The position numbers were made by a program, and so were the translations under genes. The notes below the pieces were generated by a model. The model did no database searches and was not told the DNA's origin. It saw only the letters and a program-made list of their open reading frames with translations. Source: Nostoc piscinale CENA21 (GTDB taxonomy: Bacteria; Cyanobacteriota; Cyanobacteriia; Cyanobacteriales; Nostocaceae). Taken from it: a DNA stretch of 64,000 nucleotides. The stretch spans positions 4,824,158 through 4,888,157 of the forward strand of contig NZ_CP012036.1 of the NCBI RefSeq assembly GCF_001298445.1. Reading direction: 5' to 3'. Below are positions 7,822 through 17,336 of the stretch, piece by piece; position 1 is the first letter of the stretch, and each line of letters opens with the position of its first letter.

Positions 7822-9372
7822 ATGACAGACGTAACTCTTCCACCTTTAATTCAGCAGATGTTACAGCCTGAATTTTATCCGCACCCTGTAACAGAACCAA
7901 TTCGACTCAGCCAAACCCACGTTTCTTATGTGCTGTTAACAGGAGATTATGCCTATAAGCTGAAAAAACCAGTGAATTTTGGGTTTTTGGATTTTTCGAC
8001 TTTGGAGAAACGGCAGCATTTTTGTCAGGAAGAATTGCGACTCAATCAACGGGGAGCAGCTCAATTATATTTGGAAGTTTTACCCATCACCCAAGAAGGC
8101 GAAAAATATCATTTAGGCGGCACAGGTGAGCCTGTCGAGTATGCACTCAAAATGCGCGAGTTTCCCCAAGAGACACTATTAAGTAACTTGTTTGCCCAAG
8201 GCAAGTTAAATGAGGCGCATTTAGAAGAATTGGGTCGGGTTGTGGCGCAGTATCATGCTAAAACCGAGACAAATGATTATATTCGCAGTTTTGGCGAAGT
8301 TCCGCAAATACGGGCGGCGTTTGATGAAAATTACGAGCAAACTGAAAAATATATCGGCGGCCCCCAGAAACAACAGCAGTTTGATGACAGCAAAGCTTAT
8401 ACCGATAAATTTTTTGCCGAAAGACAAGAATTATTTCACAAAAGAATGCAAAATCACCGCATTCGAGAATGTCATGGCGACTTACACCTGCGGAATATTT
8501 GTCTGTGGCAAGATCAAATTCTCTTATTTGATTGCATAGAGTTTAACGAACCGTTTCGCTTTGTCGATGTTATGTTCGATATTGCTTATGCAGTGATGGA
8601 TTTAGAAGCGCAAGCACGTCCAGACTTGAGTAATGCTTATTTAAATACCTATTTAGAGCAGACTGGCGATTGGGAAGGCTTAGAGGTATTACCAATATAT
8701 TTAAACCGACAGTCTTATGTCCGGGCGAAAGTCACGTCATTTTTATTAGATGATCCTGGTGTTCCAGCAGAAGTTAAACAAGAAGCAGCACAAACCGCAG
8801 CCAAATATTACAAGCTGGCTTGGGAATATACTCAACCCAAACAAGGAAGGCTAATTTTAATGTCGGGCTTGTCGGGTTCAGGGAAGAGTACAACTGCAAA
8901 ATATTTGGCGCGACAATTGAATGCAATTCACATTCGCTCTGATGCGGTACGGAAGCATTTGGGCGGCATTGCTTTGTCGGAACGGGGTGGTGATGATTTG
9001 TATACGCCGGAAATGACCCAAAAAACTTATGCACGGTTGTTAAACTTGGGAACTATACTAGCTAATCAAGGTTTCACAGTGATTTTAGATGCTAAGTATG
9101 ACCGACAACAACAGCGACAAGCAGCGATTTCCCAAGCGCAACAGTACCAATTGCCATTGCAAATTGTTCACTGTACAGCGCCTGTAGAAGTCATTAGAGA
9201 ACGTCTCATTCATCGTACTGGTGATATTGCTGATGCTACGGTAGATTTATTAGCATCACAACTTCAACAAGTGGAAACTTTTAGTGCAGCAGAAACACCT
9301 TACGTTCATACTTGGGATACAACTCAAGCAAACGAGGCACAATTAAAAATTCTGCGCGAGAAAAGGGTTTAA
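7822..9372 (+). CDS. Two-domain kinase: aminoglycoside-phosphotransferase-like plus P-loop AAA_33 kinase
   Basis: This 516-residue protein joins two phosphotransferase-type domains. Residues about 1-320 resemble APH/choline kinase folds, with the catalytic loop CHGDLHLRN and a following D in LLFDCIEFN. Residues about 340-510 form a P-loop kinase with GLSGSGKST (from about residue 347) and HIRSDAVRK. It belongs to the bifunctional 'aminoglycoside phosphotransferase/ATP-binding protein' family common in bacteria. The natural substrate is unknown, and I do not infer antibiotic resistance. It is followed after 89 bp by a membrane-protein gene in the same direction. Confidence 0.8.
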   Translation: MTDVTLPPLIQQMLQPEFYPHPVTEPIRLSQTHVSYVLLTGDYAYKLKKPVNFGFLDFSTLEKRQHFCQEELRLNQRGAAQLYLEVLPITQEGEKYHLGGTGEPVEYALKMREFPQETLLSNLFAQGKLNEAHLEELGRVVAQYHAKTETNDYIRSFGEVPQIRAAFDENYEQTEKYIGGPQKQQQFDDSKAYTDKFFAERQELFHKRMQNHRIRECHGDLHLRNICLWQDQILLFDCIEFNEPFRFVDVMFDIAYAVMDLEAQARPDLSNAYLNTYLEQTGDWEGLEVLPIYLNRQSYVRAKVTSFLLDDPGVPAEVKQEAAQTAAKYYKLAWEYTQPKQGRLILMSGLSGSGKSTTAKYLARQLNAIHIRSDAVRKHLGGIALSERGGDDLYTPEMTQKTYARLLNLGTILANQGFTVILDAKYDRQQQRQAAISQAQQYQLPLQIVHCTAPVEVIRERLIHRTGDIADATVDLLASQLQQVETFSAAETPYVHTWDTTQANEAQLKILREKRV

Positions 9373-9373
9373 A

Positions 9374-9455
9374 GGGCAAGGGGGTAAAAGGTATTTGTAA
9401 AAATTTTCTCCCTACCCCTACACCCCTTCTACCCCTATACCTTGACACCCTTAGT
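9374..9455. repeat. C-rich heptamer-like repeat between two genes
   Basis: The tract is made of degenerate units of ccctaccccta / caccccttcta. It resembles the C/T-rich tandem repeats near 10070 and 59460 and holds no gene. Confidence 0.4.
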
Positions 9456-9461
9456 AAACTC

Positions 9462-9956
9462 ATGGCGAAAAATAACAACTTATTTAATTTCACCCCTGAC
9501 TTTATTTCTCAATTAATCTTTGGGTCATTTTTAACGTTCATCTTGATATTGACGGGTTCTCCTACTTCTCTGAGTATTTTCTTGGGCATTCTGGGTGGAT
9601 TTAGCTTGGGCTGGCTGACCAATGCCAGTAAAACTAGTCCCCAAGCGCCAACCATAGCCTCTTCTGATGGTATTGATGCTGGGTTGAAATATTGGTTATT
9701 GTTTCTGCTGGGCTTTGTTTGGTTGGGCTATTCAGCACCAATGAGTATTTTGCTGGGGGGAATAGGTGCTATTGGTGGCGGTTGGATTATTGCTTGGTGG
9801 GGCAGCAAAGAAGAAACGAGAACTCAACTACCAGTGGAAACTTTAATCGAGGGAGATGAAATACCAGGTGAAAGATCCACTAAACAGCAAAAAAGAAGAC
9901 CAACTCGCCGCTTCCGTCGGGCTAGAGGGATTAATTTAAGATTTTGGCAGAGGTAA
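9462..9956 (+). CDS. Small membrane protein of unknown function
   Basis: The protein has 164 residues. I chose the ATG at 9462 (MAKNNN) because the 50 codons before it in frame translate a repeat tract. The sequence shows hydrophobic segments around residues 16-50 (LIFGSFLTFILIL and IFLGILGGFSLGWL) and 72-105 (YWLLFLLGFVWLGYS and ILLGGIGAIGGGWIIAWW). A strongly basic C-terminal tail (QQKRRPTRRFRRARG) would lie in the cytoplasm. I recognise no named domain. It probably shares transcription with the kinase upstream. Confidence 0.6.
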   Translation: MAKNNNLFNFTPDFISQLIFGSFLTFILILTGSPTSLSIFLGILGGFSLGWLTNASKTSPQAPTIASSDGIDAGLKYWLLFLLGFVWLGYSAPMSILLGGIGAIGGGWIIAWWGSKEETRTQLPVETLIEGDEIPGERSTKQQKRRPTRRFRRARGINLRFWQR

Positions 9957-9989
9957 TGCGATGAGGACTTACTCAGAAAACAAAAAATT

Positions 9990-10105
9990 ACGGTTTTATA
10001 GCAGGGTGTAGGGGTATGAGGGTATACTTCGACTGCGCTCAGTAACCAGGGTGTAGGTATTCAAAACCCTTACACCCTTACACCCTCACACCCTTATACC
10101 CAGTC
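9990..10105. repeat. Inverted array of TACACCC heptamers with a TTCGACTGCGCTCAGT unit
   Basis: GGGTGTAGGGGTATGAGGG at the left and ttacacccttacaccctcac at the right are approximate reverse complements, so the region can fold into a long imperfect hairpin. The internal cttcgactgcgctcagt recurs near 58425. It is non-coding, between the membrane-protein gene and the hybrid kinase gene end. Confidence 0.5.
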
Positions 10106-10132
10106 TGAACAGACAACCTTGGTTGATAAATT

Positions 10133-11751
10133 TTACTTATGAACGAGTCCAGCAATGGCTGTGATTAATTTGGCAGGATCGGCGGGTTTAGCTATGTGCA
10201 GTTGAAATCCGGCTGCGAAGACTAGTCGTTGTGTTGTCTCGGCAGCGTAAGCAGTGAGGGCGATCGCAGGAATTGTACCACCTTGATCAGCCGGAAGCGA
10301 TCGCACTTTGCGAATCAAAGCATAGCCATCAACATCTGGCATCCCCAAATCACTTAAGATTAAATCTGGGGGCGACTGTGCGATGGCTTCCCAGGCCGTA
10401 TGGGCAGATGCAGCTGTGGTGACAATGGCTCCTTGCTGTTCCAAAAAAAAATGCCATAAATTCCCTTGTATCCAGATCATCATCCACGATTAACAGCTTG
10501 ATGCCTTCGAGGGGCTGAGAAATCAGAGAAAAGGGATAGGAATTGCCCACTAATTTTTTTTTCGGCTATGACTAATTCTTGATTTAATGGCTGGGCTGGT
10601 AAACAAACTGTAAATGTTGCGCCTTGTCCTTCACCTGGACTTTCAGCCCAAACTCTGCCACCATGTAATTCAACTAATTGGCGAACAATTGCCAAGCCTA
10701 GCCCTAGTCCACCTGATCTGCGAGTAATGCTGCTATCTGCTTGACGAAAATATTCAAATACGTAAGGTAAAAATTCTCCACTAATACCTTTACCTGTATC
10801 CTGAACTTGGATTTGGGCTTGGGAACCAACTTGGGTTAAGTAAACATTAACTTGGCCGCCATCTGGGGTAAATTTAACGGCGTTAGATAACAAATTCCAA
10901 ACAATTTGTTGCAGACGGCCACTATCACCTTTTACCTGTCCAATATTGGCATCAAGATGCAGTTGAATTTGGATTGATTTGGCTTCTGCGGCCAAATGCA
11001 CTGTTTCTAAGGCTGCTTTAATGGTCGAAGCGAGGTTAACATTTTCTAGATTCAGTGATAATTTACCACGCAGAATCCGAGAGATATCTAATAAATCATC
11101 AATTAATTGCACCTGTAACTCGGCGTTGCGTTCTATTGTTTCTAAGGCGCGAAGACTGGCGGCTTCGTTGAGGGTGCGTTTGCGTAGTAGCTTTGCCCAA
11201 CCCAAAATCGGATTTAGGGGCGATCGCAGTTCATGAGAAACTATAGCCAGAAATTCATCTTTAATGCGGTTAGCTGATTCGGCGGCTTCTTTGGCTTGCT
11301 GACGTTCTGCGGCTAAGGCTAAAGCTTGATCTCGTAAGTGCTTGTATTCTTGGACTCTAAAAGTTAAATCAGTCACATCTTGAATTGAAAACAGTGCATA
11401 AAACCCATTACCCTCTAATGCAGGTACAGCCGTTACGGTTGTGTGTTGAATGCGGTATTTATCTTGCGGTAAGCGTACAGGAATCACATATTTGTGCAAT
11501 TGTGAAGAAAAAATTGTCGGCGGCCCACCTTCAAAAATTTGCTTTAGGCGGATAGCATAACGAGGTTGATGCAAATGGGGAAAATAATCATCAATTGAGT
11601 TGCCTAAAATCTGATATCTGGGGATTTTTGTCCATTCTTCTAAAGCACAGTTCCAAAATAAAACGGTGTGTTCCGAATCTAATACAAAAGTTCCCAACGG
11701 AATTTGGTCTAACAAGCTATATTTTTCTTGGGCTTGCTCAATTCTGTTCAT
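10133..11751 (-). CDS. PAS-containing hybrid sensor histidine kinase with C-terminal receiver (frame interrupted twice)
   Basis: This is a signalling kinase of 538 residues after correction. An N-terminal PAS region (TFVLDSEHTVLFWNCALEEW) is followed by a short coiled coil, the HisKA box SHELRSPLNPILGWAKLL, an HATPase with N-box NLLSNAVKF, DTGKGI and GLGLGLAI, then a receiver with LLIVDDD, the phospho-acceptor DLILSDLGMPDVDG and lysine in IAKPADP. The frame shifts at a 9-base run at 10554-10562 and again at 10443-10451; removing one base at each gives a seamless protein. There are no membrane segments, so it is cytoplasmic. It is the last gene of a cheY-cheC-kinase arm. Confidence 0.85.
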
Positions 11752-11785
11752 CTGTTCACACTGTTTTTATTTGGTGCTGTTCAAC

Positions 11786-12409
11786 CTAATAAGAATTATC
11801 CGCCAAGAGGGTTATTTCTTCATCAATCACATGGATTAACGCATCAAATGTTCCCACTTCAAAAATTAAAATAATATCACCAATCAGTTCTAATTGTGCA
11901 ATTACAAACCGTGCTTGCGCTAGTAAAATTTTAGTCGCCTCACTCGTATTAGCTGGTAATAATAAATTATCAATTTTATCCTCTAAATATACAGGCAAAG
12001 TATAATTCATGTGTTGCTTTAACACATTACTAATAGAACCCATAACACCATTAATGACAATATTACCAATTTCGGTGAGGGTACCAATTTTTACTGCATC
12101 TAAATCATCAGAGCCTGGCTCTTCCCCAGTCAAAACTGACACTAATGCTGAAGCACTTTCCGTAGGAAAAATTAATCCCGCAGTGCCATCAAATGAGCCT
12201 GTAAAGCTTAGTTTGACTGATGCTAAACTCGCCTCATGAAATCGGCTATTTAATTCTTCATAAGCTGCCGTTGCTGTTAAAATTTTTACAAAAGGAATTT
12301 CTAATTGAATGTGGGAATCCACCATTTCATTTAGTAAACTGGCGGCTCGACCAACTCCAATATTGATTAATTCTTGTAAAGCATCTAGTTGATCTGCTGT
12401 CACATTCAT
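11786..12409 (-). CDS. CheC-like chemotaxis phosphatase
   Basis: This is a CheC/CheX/FliY-type protein, a family that dephosphorylates CheY-P. I chose ATG 12409 (MNVTADQLDALQELINIGVG): it leaves a 7-bp gap after the cheY-like stop, and the longer frame would overlap that gene. The 207-residue sequence has two copies of the E-x2-N active-site pattern: ELINIGVGRAA near the start and EIGNIVINGVMG in the middle, with a central GSFDGTAGLIFP segment. Two sites are typical of CheC. Its position between a response regulator and a hybrid kinase suggests it resets one or both. Confidence 0.8.
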   Translation of the reverse strand: MNVTADQLDALQELINIGVGRAASLLNEMVDSHIQLEIPFVKILTATAAYEELNSRFHEASLASVKLSFTGSFDGTAGLIFPTESASALVSVLTGEEPGSDDLDAVKIGTLTEIGNIVINGVMGSISNVLKQHMNYTLPVYLEDKIDNLLLPANTSEATKILLAQARFVIAQLELIGDIILIFEVGTFDALIHVIDEEITLLADNSY

Positions 12410-12416
12410 GGCATAT

Positions 12417-12782
12417 CTATTCCTTGGTGTTAATAGCTTGCTGTACTGCTGCGCGTAATTCTTGTTCTTTGGGTGGTTTATTGATAAAGTTAATTGCACC
12501 TAAACTATAGCTTTGATTCCGGGCGCTTTCTTGAATATCTGCGGAAATAATAATTGTGGGAATGTTTAAGCCTTCATTTTGTAAAGCCTGGAGAAATTCA
12601 AACCCATTCATATCTGGCATTAGTAAATCAGCTAACACACAACTAGGCTGATATTGATGAACTATTTCTAATCCTTCACGTCCATTGCTGGCTTCTAATA
12701 TTTCATACCCATCAACTTGCAAAAACTTCCGAATCATCCTGCGAGAAAAAGCCGCATCATCAATAATTAACACTAAGCTCAT
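12417..12782 (-). CDS. CheY-like single-domain response regulator
   Basis: This 121-residue receiver domain has no output domain. The acidic pair is in LIIDDAAFSRRMIRKFL, the phospho-acceptor Asp in VLADLLMPDMNGFEFL, a Ser in IIISAD and Lys in INKPPKEQEL. The second-position phenylalanine and arginines after DDA resemble CheY-type regulators. It is first in a three-gene minus-strand arm with the CheC-like phosphatase and the hybrid kinase, and so is their likely phosphorylation partner. Confidence 0.88.
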   Translation of the reverse strand: MSLVLIIDDAAFSRRMIRKFLQVDGYEILEASNGREGLEIVHQYQPSCVLADLLMPDMNGFEFLQALQNEGLNIPTIIISADIQESARNQSYSLGAINFINKPPKEQELRAAVQQAINTKE

Positions 12783-12948
12783 CAGCCTGTTCCTGAAAAA
12801 TTTATTTGCTTATATTTCTTCATTTTAGATTTGTGATTTTGCCTAGCAATCTGGTTAAATAAAATGCAGACTTTTGCAATTATTTTTAATTTTTATATAA
12901 GTTAATTTTATATTTTTTCAACAAAATCAACATATCCATAAAAGACAT

Positions 12949-13318
12949 ATAGTGCTGAAACTATAATGCTACTTAGAGGATAGTTTTGTCAAATTTGTTA
13001 GGTTTTAGAAACATGATCTATGCTTGACTGAGCTTGCCGTAACCAGTTTAAAACCGTTGTGTGGTGAATCTCTGTGACGCGTTCAATTTCCCGGAGGCTC
13101 ATCCCCTTGAAATACATTTTTAAGCAAAGTTGCTTGATATCATTTGAATAGCTCCAAGAATGGTAAGATTCGAGAAACTGACGACCACAATGTTTACACT
13201 TGTAGCATTGTCTGTTTTTACGACGACCATTTTTAGCTGTTTGAGTTGAATGACAACGAGGACATTGCATTGCTCACACTTTAATGATTATGGGTCATCA
13301 TTATACTTTCAGCATTAT
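12949..13318. mobile_element. Short IS1-like element bounded by 20-bp terminal inverted repeats
   Basis: ATAGTGCTGAAACTATAATG at 12949-12968 and its inverted partner at 13299-13318 match in 18 of 20 positions. They enclose only one gene, an InsA-like protein; the usual catalytic OrfB is absent. The 370-bp element is thus either a non-autonomous IS1 derivative or a minimal mobile unit. It sits between the two arms of the chemotaxis locus, ending 93 bp before cheA. I saw no clear target duplication. Confidence 0.55.
12998..13270 (-). CDS. IS1-family InsA-like protein (zinc ribbon plus helix-turn-helix)
   Basis: The protein has 90 residues. The N-terminus has two CxxC knuckles (CPRCHS and CKHCGRQF) forming a zinc ribbon, followed by a helix-turn-helix (MSLREIERVTEIHHTTVLNWLRQ). 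Both are characteristic of IS1 OrfA/InsA, the DNA-binding regulator of IS1 transposition. The OrfB frame that would supply the DDE nuclease does not follow: the sequence to 12949 is A/T-rich and closed by stops. It could be a relic or a domesticated DNA-binding protein. Confidence 0.75.
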   Translation of the reverse strand: MQCPRCHSTQTAKNGRRKNRQCYKCKHCGRQFLESYHSWSYSNDIKQLCLKMYFKGMSLREIERVTEIHHTTVLNWLRQAQSSIDHVSKT

Positions 13319-13411
13319 CTACTAAGGGCATCTCTCTTGAGAAATATCTCTGTTGATTTTAAAAATATTAAAATTAAAACAAAAGATAGAAATTTATGGC
13401 TGACAAATCCA

Positions 13412-15598
13412 ATGGAGTTAACAGAAATTGACAATGATGACATAGAAGCATTTCTTGTGGAAAGCAATGAAAGTTTGTCGCAAATTGAAAGGGACATCAT
13501 TGAGTTAGAGAAAGCATCTGTCAATCGAGCAGCGTTAGATAGAATTTATCGCTCACTCCATACACTGAAAGGAAACTGTGGTTTTTTGCCTTTTCCCAAG
13601 CTAGAATCACTAGCTCATGCAGGAGAAAGTTTAATTTCTTGTTTGCGTGATAGTGCCAAGCCATCATTGGAGAACAATAGCGATCGCAACGTTGCAGTTA
13701 CACCACAAATTATTACTGCCTTACTCCAAACCGTAGACAGCATCCGTCAGCTGCTATCGCAAATTCAAACAACCAAGCAAGAAGGCGATGCAGATTATTC
13801 TACACTTATTTGTGCTTTAACGAAACTACAAGAAAACCAGCAGGTAATTGCGGTATTATCATCATCGCCAACCCAGCCCAGTGAAGTGGAAGAAAGTGCC
13901 ATCACCGGATCAGAATCAGCTTATATTCGCGTGAATGTGAGTTTGCTAGATCAACTAATGAACTTAGTCGGGGAACTGGTTTTAACCCGTAACCAAGTCA
14001 TAGATTTATCCCAGAGATATAAAGATAGTAACTTGAGGGCAACTTGCCAGCGCCTGAATTTAATTACTAGCCAATTGCAGGAAGAAGTGATGAAAACTCG
14101 CCTGCAACCTATCAGTACAATTTGGCAAAAATTCCCTAGGGTAATTAGAGATTTAGCGATCGCATACGGTAAACAAGTAACTGTCGAAATTCAAGGAGCC
14201 GATACAGAAGTTGATAAAAGTATTATTGAAGCGATTAAAGACCCCTTAACGCATTTAGTCCGCAACTGTATTGATCATGGCATAGAATCACCAACTCATC
14301 GCCATACTGCGGGTAAGTCAACCACAGGTAATATATATTTGAAAGCTTGTTATGAAAACAGCAAAGTCAACATTGAAATTAGCGATGATGGACGCGGTTT
14401 ATCGCCAGCAGAACTGAAAATGCGGGCGCAGCAACTAGGGCTAGTTACCCCTACACAGGTGGAGATAATGAGTGATGCAGCAGCCATCAATTTAATTTTC
14501 TTACCAGGCTTTTCCACCGCCGCACAGGTAACCAACCTTTCTGGGCGCGGTATGGGGATGGATATTGTCAAAAGTAATATTGAGAAAATTAATGGCACTA
14601 TTGAAATAGAGAGTCAGCCGGGACAAGGAACCAAATTTCAACTCAAAATTCCCCTGACATTAACAATTATTCCAGCATTAATTGTTAAAAGTCATGGCGA
14701 TCGCTACGCCATCCCCCAAGCCAGCCTGCAAGAATTAGTACGCTTAGAACCAGAGCAAGCACACCAACAAATTGAAACATTTTACGACGTACCAGTATAT
14801 CCCCTGCGGGGAAATCTCATCCCCTTAGTTAACCTCAATCAAGTCCTACACCCATCAAACCCTCCCCACTCAGCACTCAGCACTCAGCACTCAGCACTAG
14901 TCCTAGTAGTTATCCAAGCCGACAACTACCAATTTGGACTAATTGTAGACGCAGTGGAAGACATACAAGATATTGTAGTCAAACCTTTAGGGAAGCAATT
15001 GCAAGCTTTATCTGTGTTTATGGGTGCGACAATTATGGGCGATGGCAGAGTAGCATTAATTATCGATGCAGTAAATTTGGCAAAACAGGCTGGACTTTAT
15101 GAAAAACACCAGCTATTGTCCAGTCATTCTGATGCACACATCCCCACAGAACCAGAGGAACGCCAGTTAATTTTACTATTTCAAGGGCCGCAAGGCGCAC
15201 ACATGGGAATTCCCGTGGCGATCGCTTTTCGGTTAGAAGAAATTCCCGCTACTGCGATTGAAAAAGTGGGTAATCAAGATGTAGTGCAGACTGCTGGCAG
15301 AATTTTACCTGTAATTGACCTGCAAAGAATCTTCCCCAGTCAGCAGCCAAACCCTAATAAGGAAACCGAAACACTGCAATTAGTGATTGTTTCGCCCAAA
15401 GTCGGATTAAGTGTGGGCTTAGTTGTGGAGCGTATTCTTGATATTGTAGAAGAACCACTGACAATTAAAGGTATGCCTAGTAGACCAGGGGTTTTATTTT
15501 GTGCTGTGATTCAAGGGCAAATCACAGAAATATTAGATATTGAGGCTGTGATTAACATGGTTAACCCCTACTTGTTGCAAGTGAGCGATCGTGGCTGA
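13412..15598 (+). CDS. cheA: Chemotaxis histidine kinase CheA with two CheW-like domains
   Basis: This cytoplasmic kinase couples chemoreceptors to response regulators. I chose ATG 13412 (MELTEIDNDD): the 54 codons upstream in frame include the IS1-like element end and show no family similarity. The 728 residues hold an HPt domain with the phosphorylated His in RSLHTLKGNCGF, a dimerisation helix pair (NLVGELVLTRNQV), an ATPase domain (HLVRNCIDHGIE, DDGRGL, GFSTAA, GRGMGMDIV) and CheW-like folds in the C-terminal third, apparently two. A heptamer repeat inside the gene adds a HSALSTQHSAL stretch within the first CheW-like domain. It overlaps cheW by 8 bp. Confidence 0.92.
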   Translation: MELTEIDNDDIEAFLVESNESLSQIERDIIELEKASVNRAALDRIYRSLHTLKGNCGFLPFPKLESLAHAGESLISCLRDSAKPSLENNSDRNVAVTPQIITALLQTVDSIRQLLSQIQTTKQEGDADYSTLICALTKLQENQQVIAVLSSSPTQPSEVEESAITGSESAYIRVNVSLLDQLMNLVGELVLTRNQVIDLSQRYKDSNLRATCQRLNLITSQLQEEVMKTRLQPISTIWQKFPRVIRDLAIAYGKQVTVEIQGADTEVDKSIIEAIKDPLTHLVRNCIDHGIESPTHRHTAGKSTTGNIYLKACYENSKVNIEISDDGRGLSPAELKMRAQQLGLVTPTQVEIMSDAAAINLIFLPGFSTAAQVTNLSGRGMGMDIVKSNIEKINGTIEIESQPGQGTKFQLKIPLTLTIIPALIVKSHGDRYAIPQASLQELVRLEPEQAHQQIETFYDVPVYPLRGNLIPLVNLNQVLHPSNPPHSALSTQHSALVLVVIQADNYQFGLIVDAVEDIQDIVVKPLGKQLQALSVFMGATIMGDGRVALIIDAVNLAKQAGLYEKHQLLSSHSDAHIPTEPEERQLILLFQGPQGAHMGIPVAIAFRLEEIPATAIEKVGNQDVVQTAGRILPVIDLQRIFPSQQPNPNKETETLQLVIVSPKVGLSVGLVVERILDIVEEPLTIKGMPSRPGVLFCAVIQGQITEILDIEAVINMVNPYLLQVSDRG
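14867..14898 (+). repeat. Heptamer array (CACTCAG)4 inside cheA
   Basis: Four tandem copies of CACTCAG (14867-14894), followed by a partial CACT, lie in frame inside cheA and encode a low-complexity HSALSTQHSAL segment. The same heptamer family occurs between genes near 58443-58470 and 61545. The number of units keeps the reading frame open. Confidence 0.7.
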
Positions 15599-16040
15599 AC
15601 AACAACTCTGCACTTTTTGGTTAAATAAAACTTACTTTGGCATTGATGTGCGCCATGTTCAAGAAGTGATTCGTCCCCAAGCCATAACTCCTGTACCTTT
15701 AACACCACCAGATATTTGTGGGTTAATTAACTTGCGTGGGCAAATAATCACTGTCATCGACTTGCAGCAACGATTAGATATGGGTGAACCTGCTAGGCGG
15801 AACATCCAACCAGAAGAACCGCAGGGGTTTAATATCGTTGTATGTTCTGATCATGAAGTAGTGAGTTTACTAGTTGATGATGTTGGCGATGTCTTAGAGT
15901 TTCCCGAAAACACCTTTCAACCCCCACCCGCCACCTTAAAAGGTAGAATGCGTGACATACTGGCGGGAGCTTACCCACTGGCAGAAGGGTTTTTATTTGT
16001 TATTGATACTGAAAAAATACTCAACGTTAAAGTAATTTAG
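15591..16040 (+). CDS. cheW: CheW-type coupling protein
   Basis: The 149-residue CheW fold links chemoreceptors to CheA. Visible family features are CTFWLNKTYFGIDVRHVQEV, ITPVPLTPPDICGLINLRGQIITVIDL (the conserved NLRG turn) and SLLVDDVGDVLE. It starts at GTG 15591, overlapping the cheA stop by 8 bp, which implies translational coupling. It is single-domain, as expected. Confidence 0.92.
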   Translation: MAEQQLCTFWLNKTYFGIDVRHVQEVIRPQAITPVPLTPPDICGLINLRGQIITVIDLQQRLDMGEPARRNIQPEEPQGFNIVVCSDHEVVSLLVDDVGDVLEFPENTFQPPPATLKGRMRDILAGAYPLAEGFLFVIDTEKILNVKVI

Positions 16041-16052
16041 GAGCTATTGGCA

Positions 16053-17336
16053 ATGGCTACAAACCGGACTGGGAAAACAGCCAACTCGACATCTCCCACA
16101 GAAAACAATCAAAATACCACAGATGTAAAACTACAACCTTTACTAGCCGCACTCAAAGCCGCCAAAAATGGAGATTTTACAGTCCGTTTAGCAGTTACGG
16201 ATGATGGTTTAGGTGAAATTGCCACAGTATTTAATGAATGGGTGAGTTTAAACCAAAATGTCAGCAACGAAGTAGGACGCATCGCCACAGAAATCGGTAC
16301 AGAAGGCAAATTAGGTTCTCAAGCTGTAGTGAAAGGTGCGAAAGGTGCTTGGCAAGAATTACTCCACAACATTAATCAAATGTCTGCCAATATTTCCGAG
16401 CAGATTAAAAGTATTCAAGAAGTTACCCTTGTTGTTGCTCAAGGTAATTTATCCCAGCACATCACCGCCGAAAATGCCGGAGAATTTCAGCAGCTAACTG
16501 ATAATGCCAATCAAATGATTAGTCGTCTGCGTTCTTCTATCAAGCAAATGGCAGATGTAGCCACAGCCGTTGCATCCTCGGCGGAAGAACTCACCGCAGT
16601 GAGCAAAGAAATGACAGAAAATGCCAAACAAACCGCCGAACAGGCGACTTCCGCCTCCGTCTCAGCAGAACAAGTGAATCAAAATAGCATCACAGTAGTC
16701 ACAGCAGTAGAGGAAATGGATGCCAGCATTCGAGAAATTGCCAAAACTGTTGCCGAAGGAGCAAAAGTCGCCTATCAAGCTGTCAAAACCGCCGATCGCA
16801 CTAATGAGACAATAGATAAACTCGGTCAAAGTAGCATTGAAATTGGCAAAGTCATCAAAGTTATTACATCCATTGCCCAACAAACCAACTTACTCGCACT
16901 CAACGCCACCATCGAAGCCGCTAGAGCCGGGGATGCAGGGAGAGGATTTGCTGTCGTTGCCAACGAAGTCAAAGAACTCGCCAAACAAACAGCCAGCGCC
17001 ACTGAAGATATTAGTCAACGCATCGAAGCCATTCAAACTGATACCAAAAGTGCGATGACCGCCATCAGTCAAATTACGGATATTATCAGCCAAATTAACG
17101 ACCTGCAAAGCACCATTGCCAGTGCTGTAGAAGAACAAACAGCAACCACCAATGAAATTGCTCGCAACATAGCCGAAGCCGCCCAAGGCACAACAGATAT
17201 TGCCAAAAGTATCGGCATTGTCGCCCTCAATGCTCAAACTACCACCATTGGAGCCAGTAACACTTCCGCCGCCGCCACCGAATTAGCCCGGATGGCTGTA
17301 GATTTGCAAAAGGTGGTGACGCAGTTTAAGTATTGA
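16053..17336 (+). CDS. Soluble methyl-accepting chemotaxis protein
   Basis: This is a receptor of 427 residues without any membrane segment. The N-terminus is Ser/Thr/Asn-rich and probably disordered. Next come HAMP-like segments (AAKNGDFTVRLAV and VVAQGNLSQHITA), then a long signalling coiled coil with the hairpin tip QQTNLLALNATIEAARAGDA and GFAVVANEV. ATG 16053 has GGAG about 10 bases upstream; an in-frame TTG at 16047 is a less likely start. As a cytoplasmic transducer next to cheA/cheW/cheB/cheR, it would sense an internal signal or receive it from another protein. Similar soluble or PAS-less MCPs occur in cyanobacterial motility and pilus loci. Confidence 0.9.
   Translation: MATNRTGKTANSTSPTENNQNTTDVKLQPLLAALKAAKNGDFTVRLAVTDDGLGEIATVFNEWVSLNQNVSNEVGRIATEIGTEGKLGSQAVVKGAKGAWQELLHNINQMSANISEQIKSIQEVTLVVAQGNLSQHITAENAGEFQQLTDNANQMISRLRSSIKQMADVATAVASSAEELTAVSKEMTENAKQTAEQATSASVSAEQVNQNSITVVTAVEEMDASIREIAKTVAEGAKVAYQAVKTADRTNETIDKLGQSSIEIGKVIKVITSIAQQTNLLALNATIEAARAGDAGRGFAVVANEVKELAKQTASATEDISQRIEAIQTDTKSAMTAISQITDIISQINDLQSTIASAVEEQTATTNEIARNIAEAAQGTTDIAKSIGIVALNAQTTTIGASNTSAAATELARMAVDLQKVVTQFKY

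Noticed and set aside
7822..9372. Antibiotic-resistance gene because of the aminoglycoside-phosphotransferase-like domain
   Set aside because: The APH-like domain is fused to a P-loop kinase in a family found broadly in bacteria; nothing points to a drug substrate.
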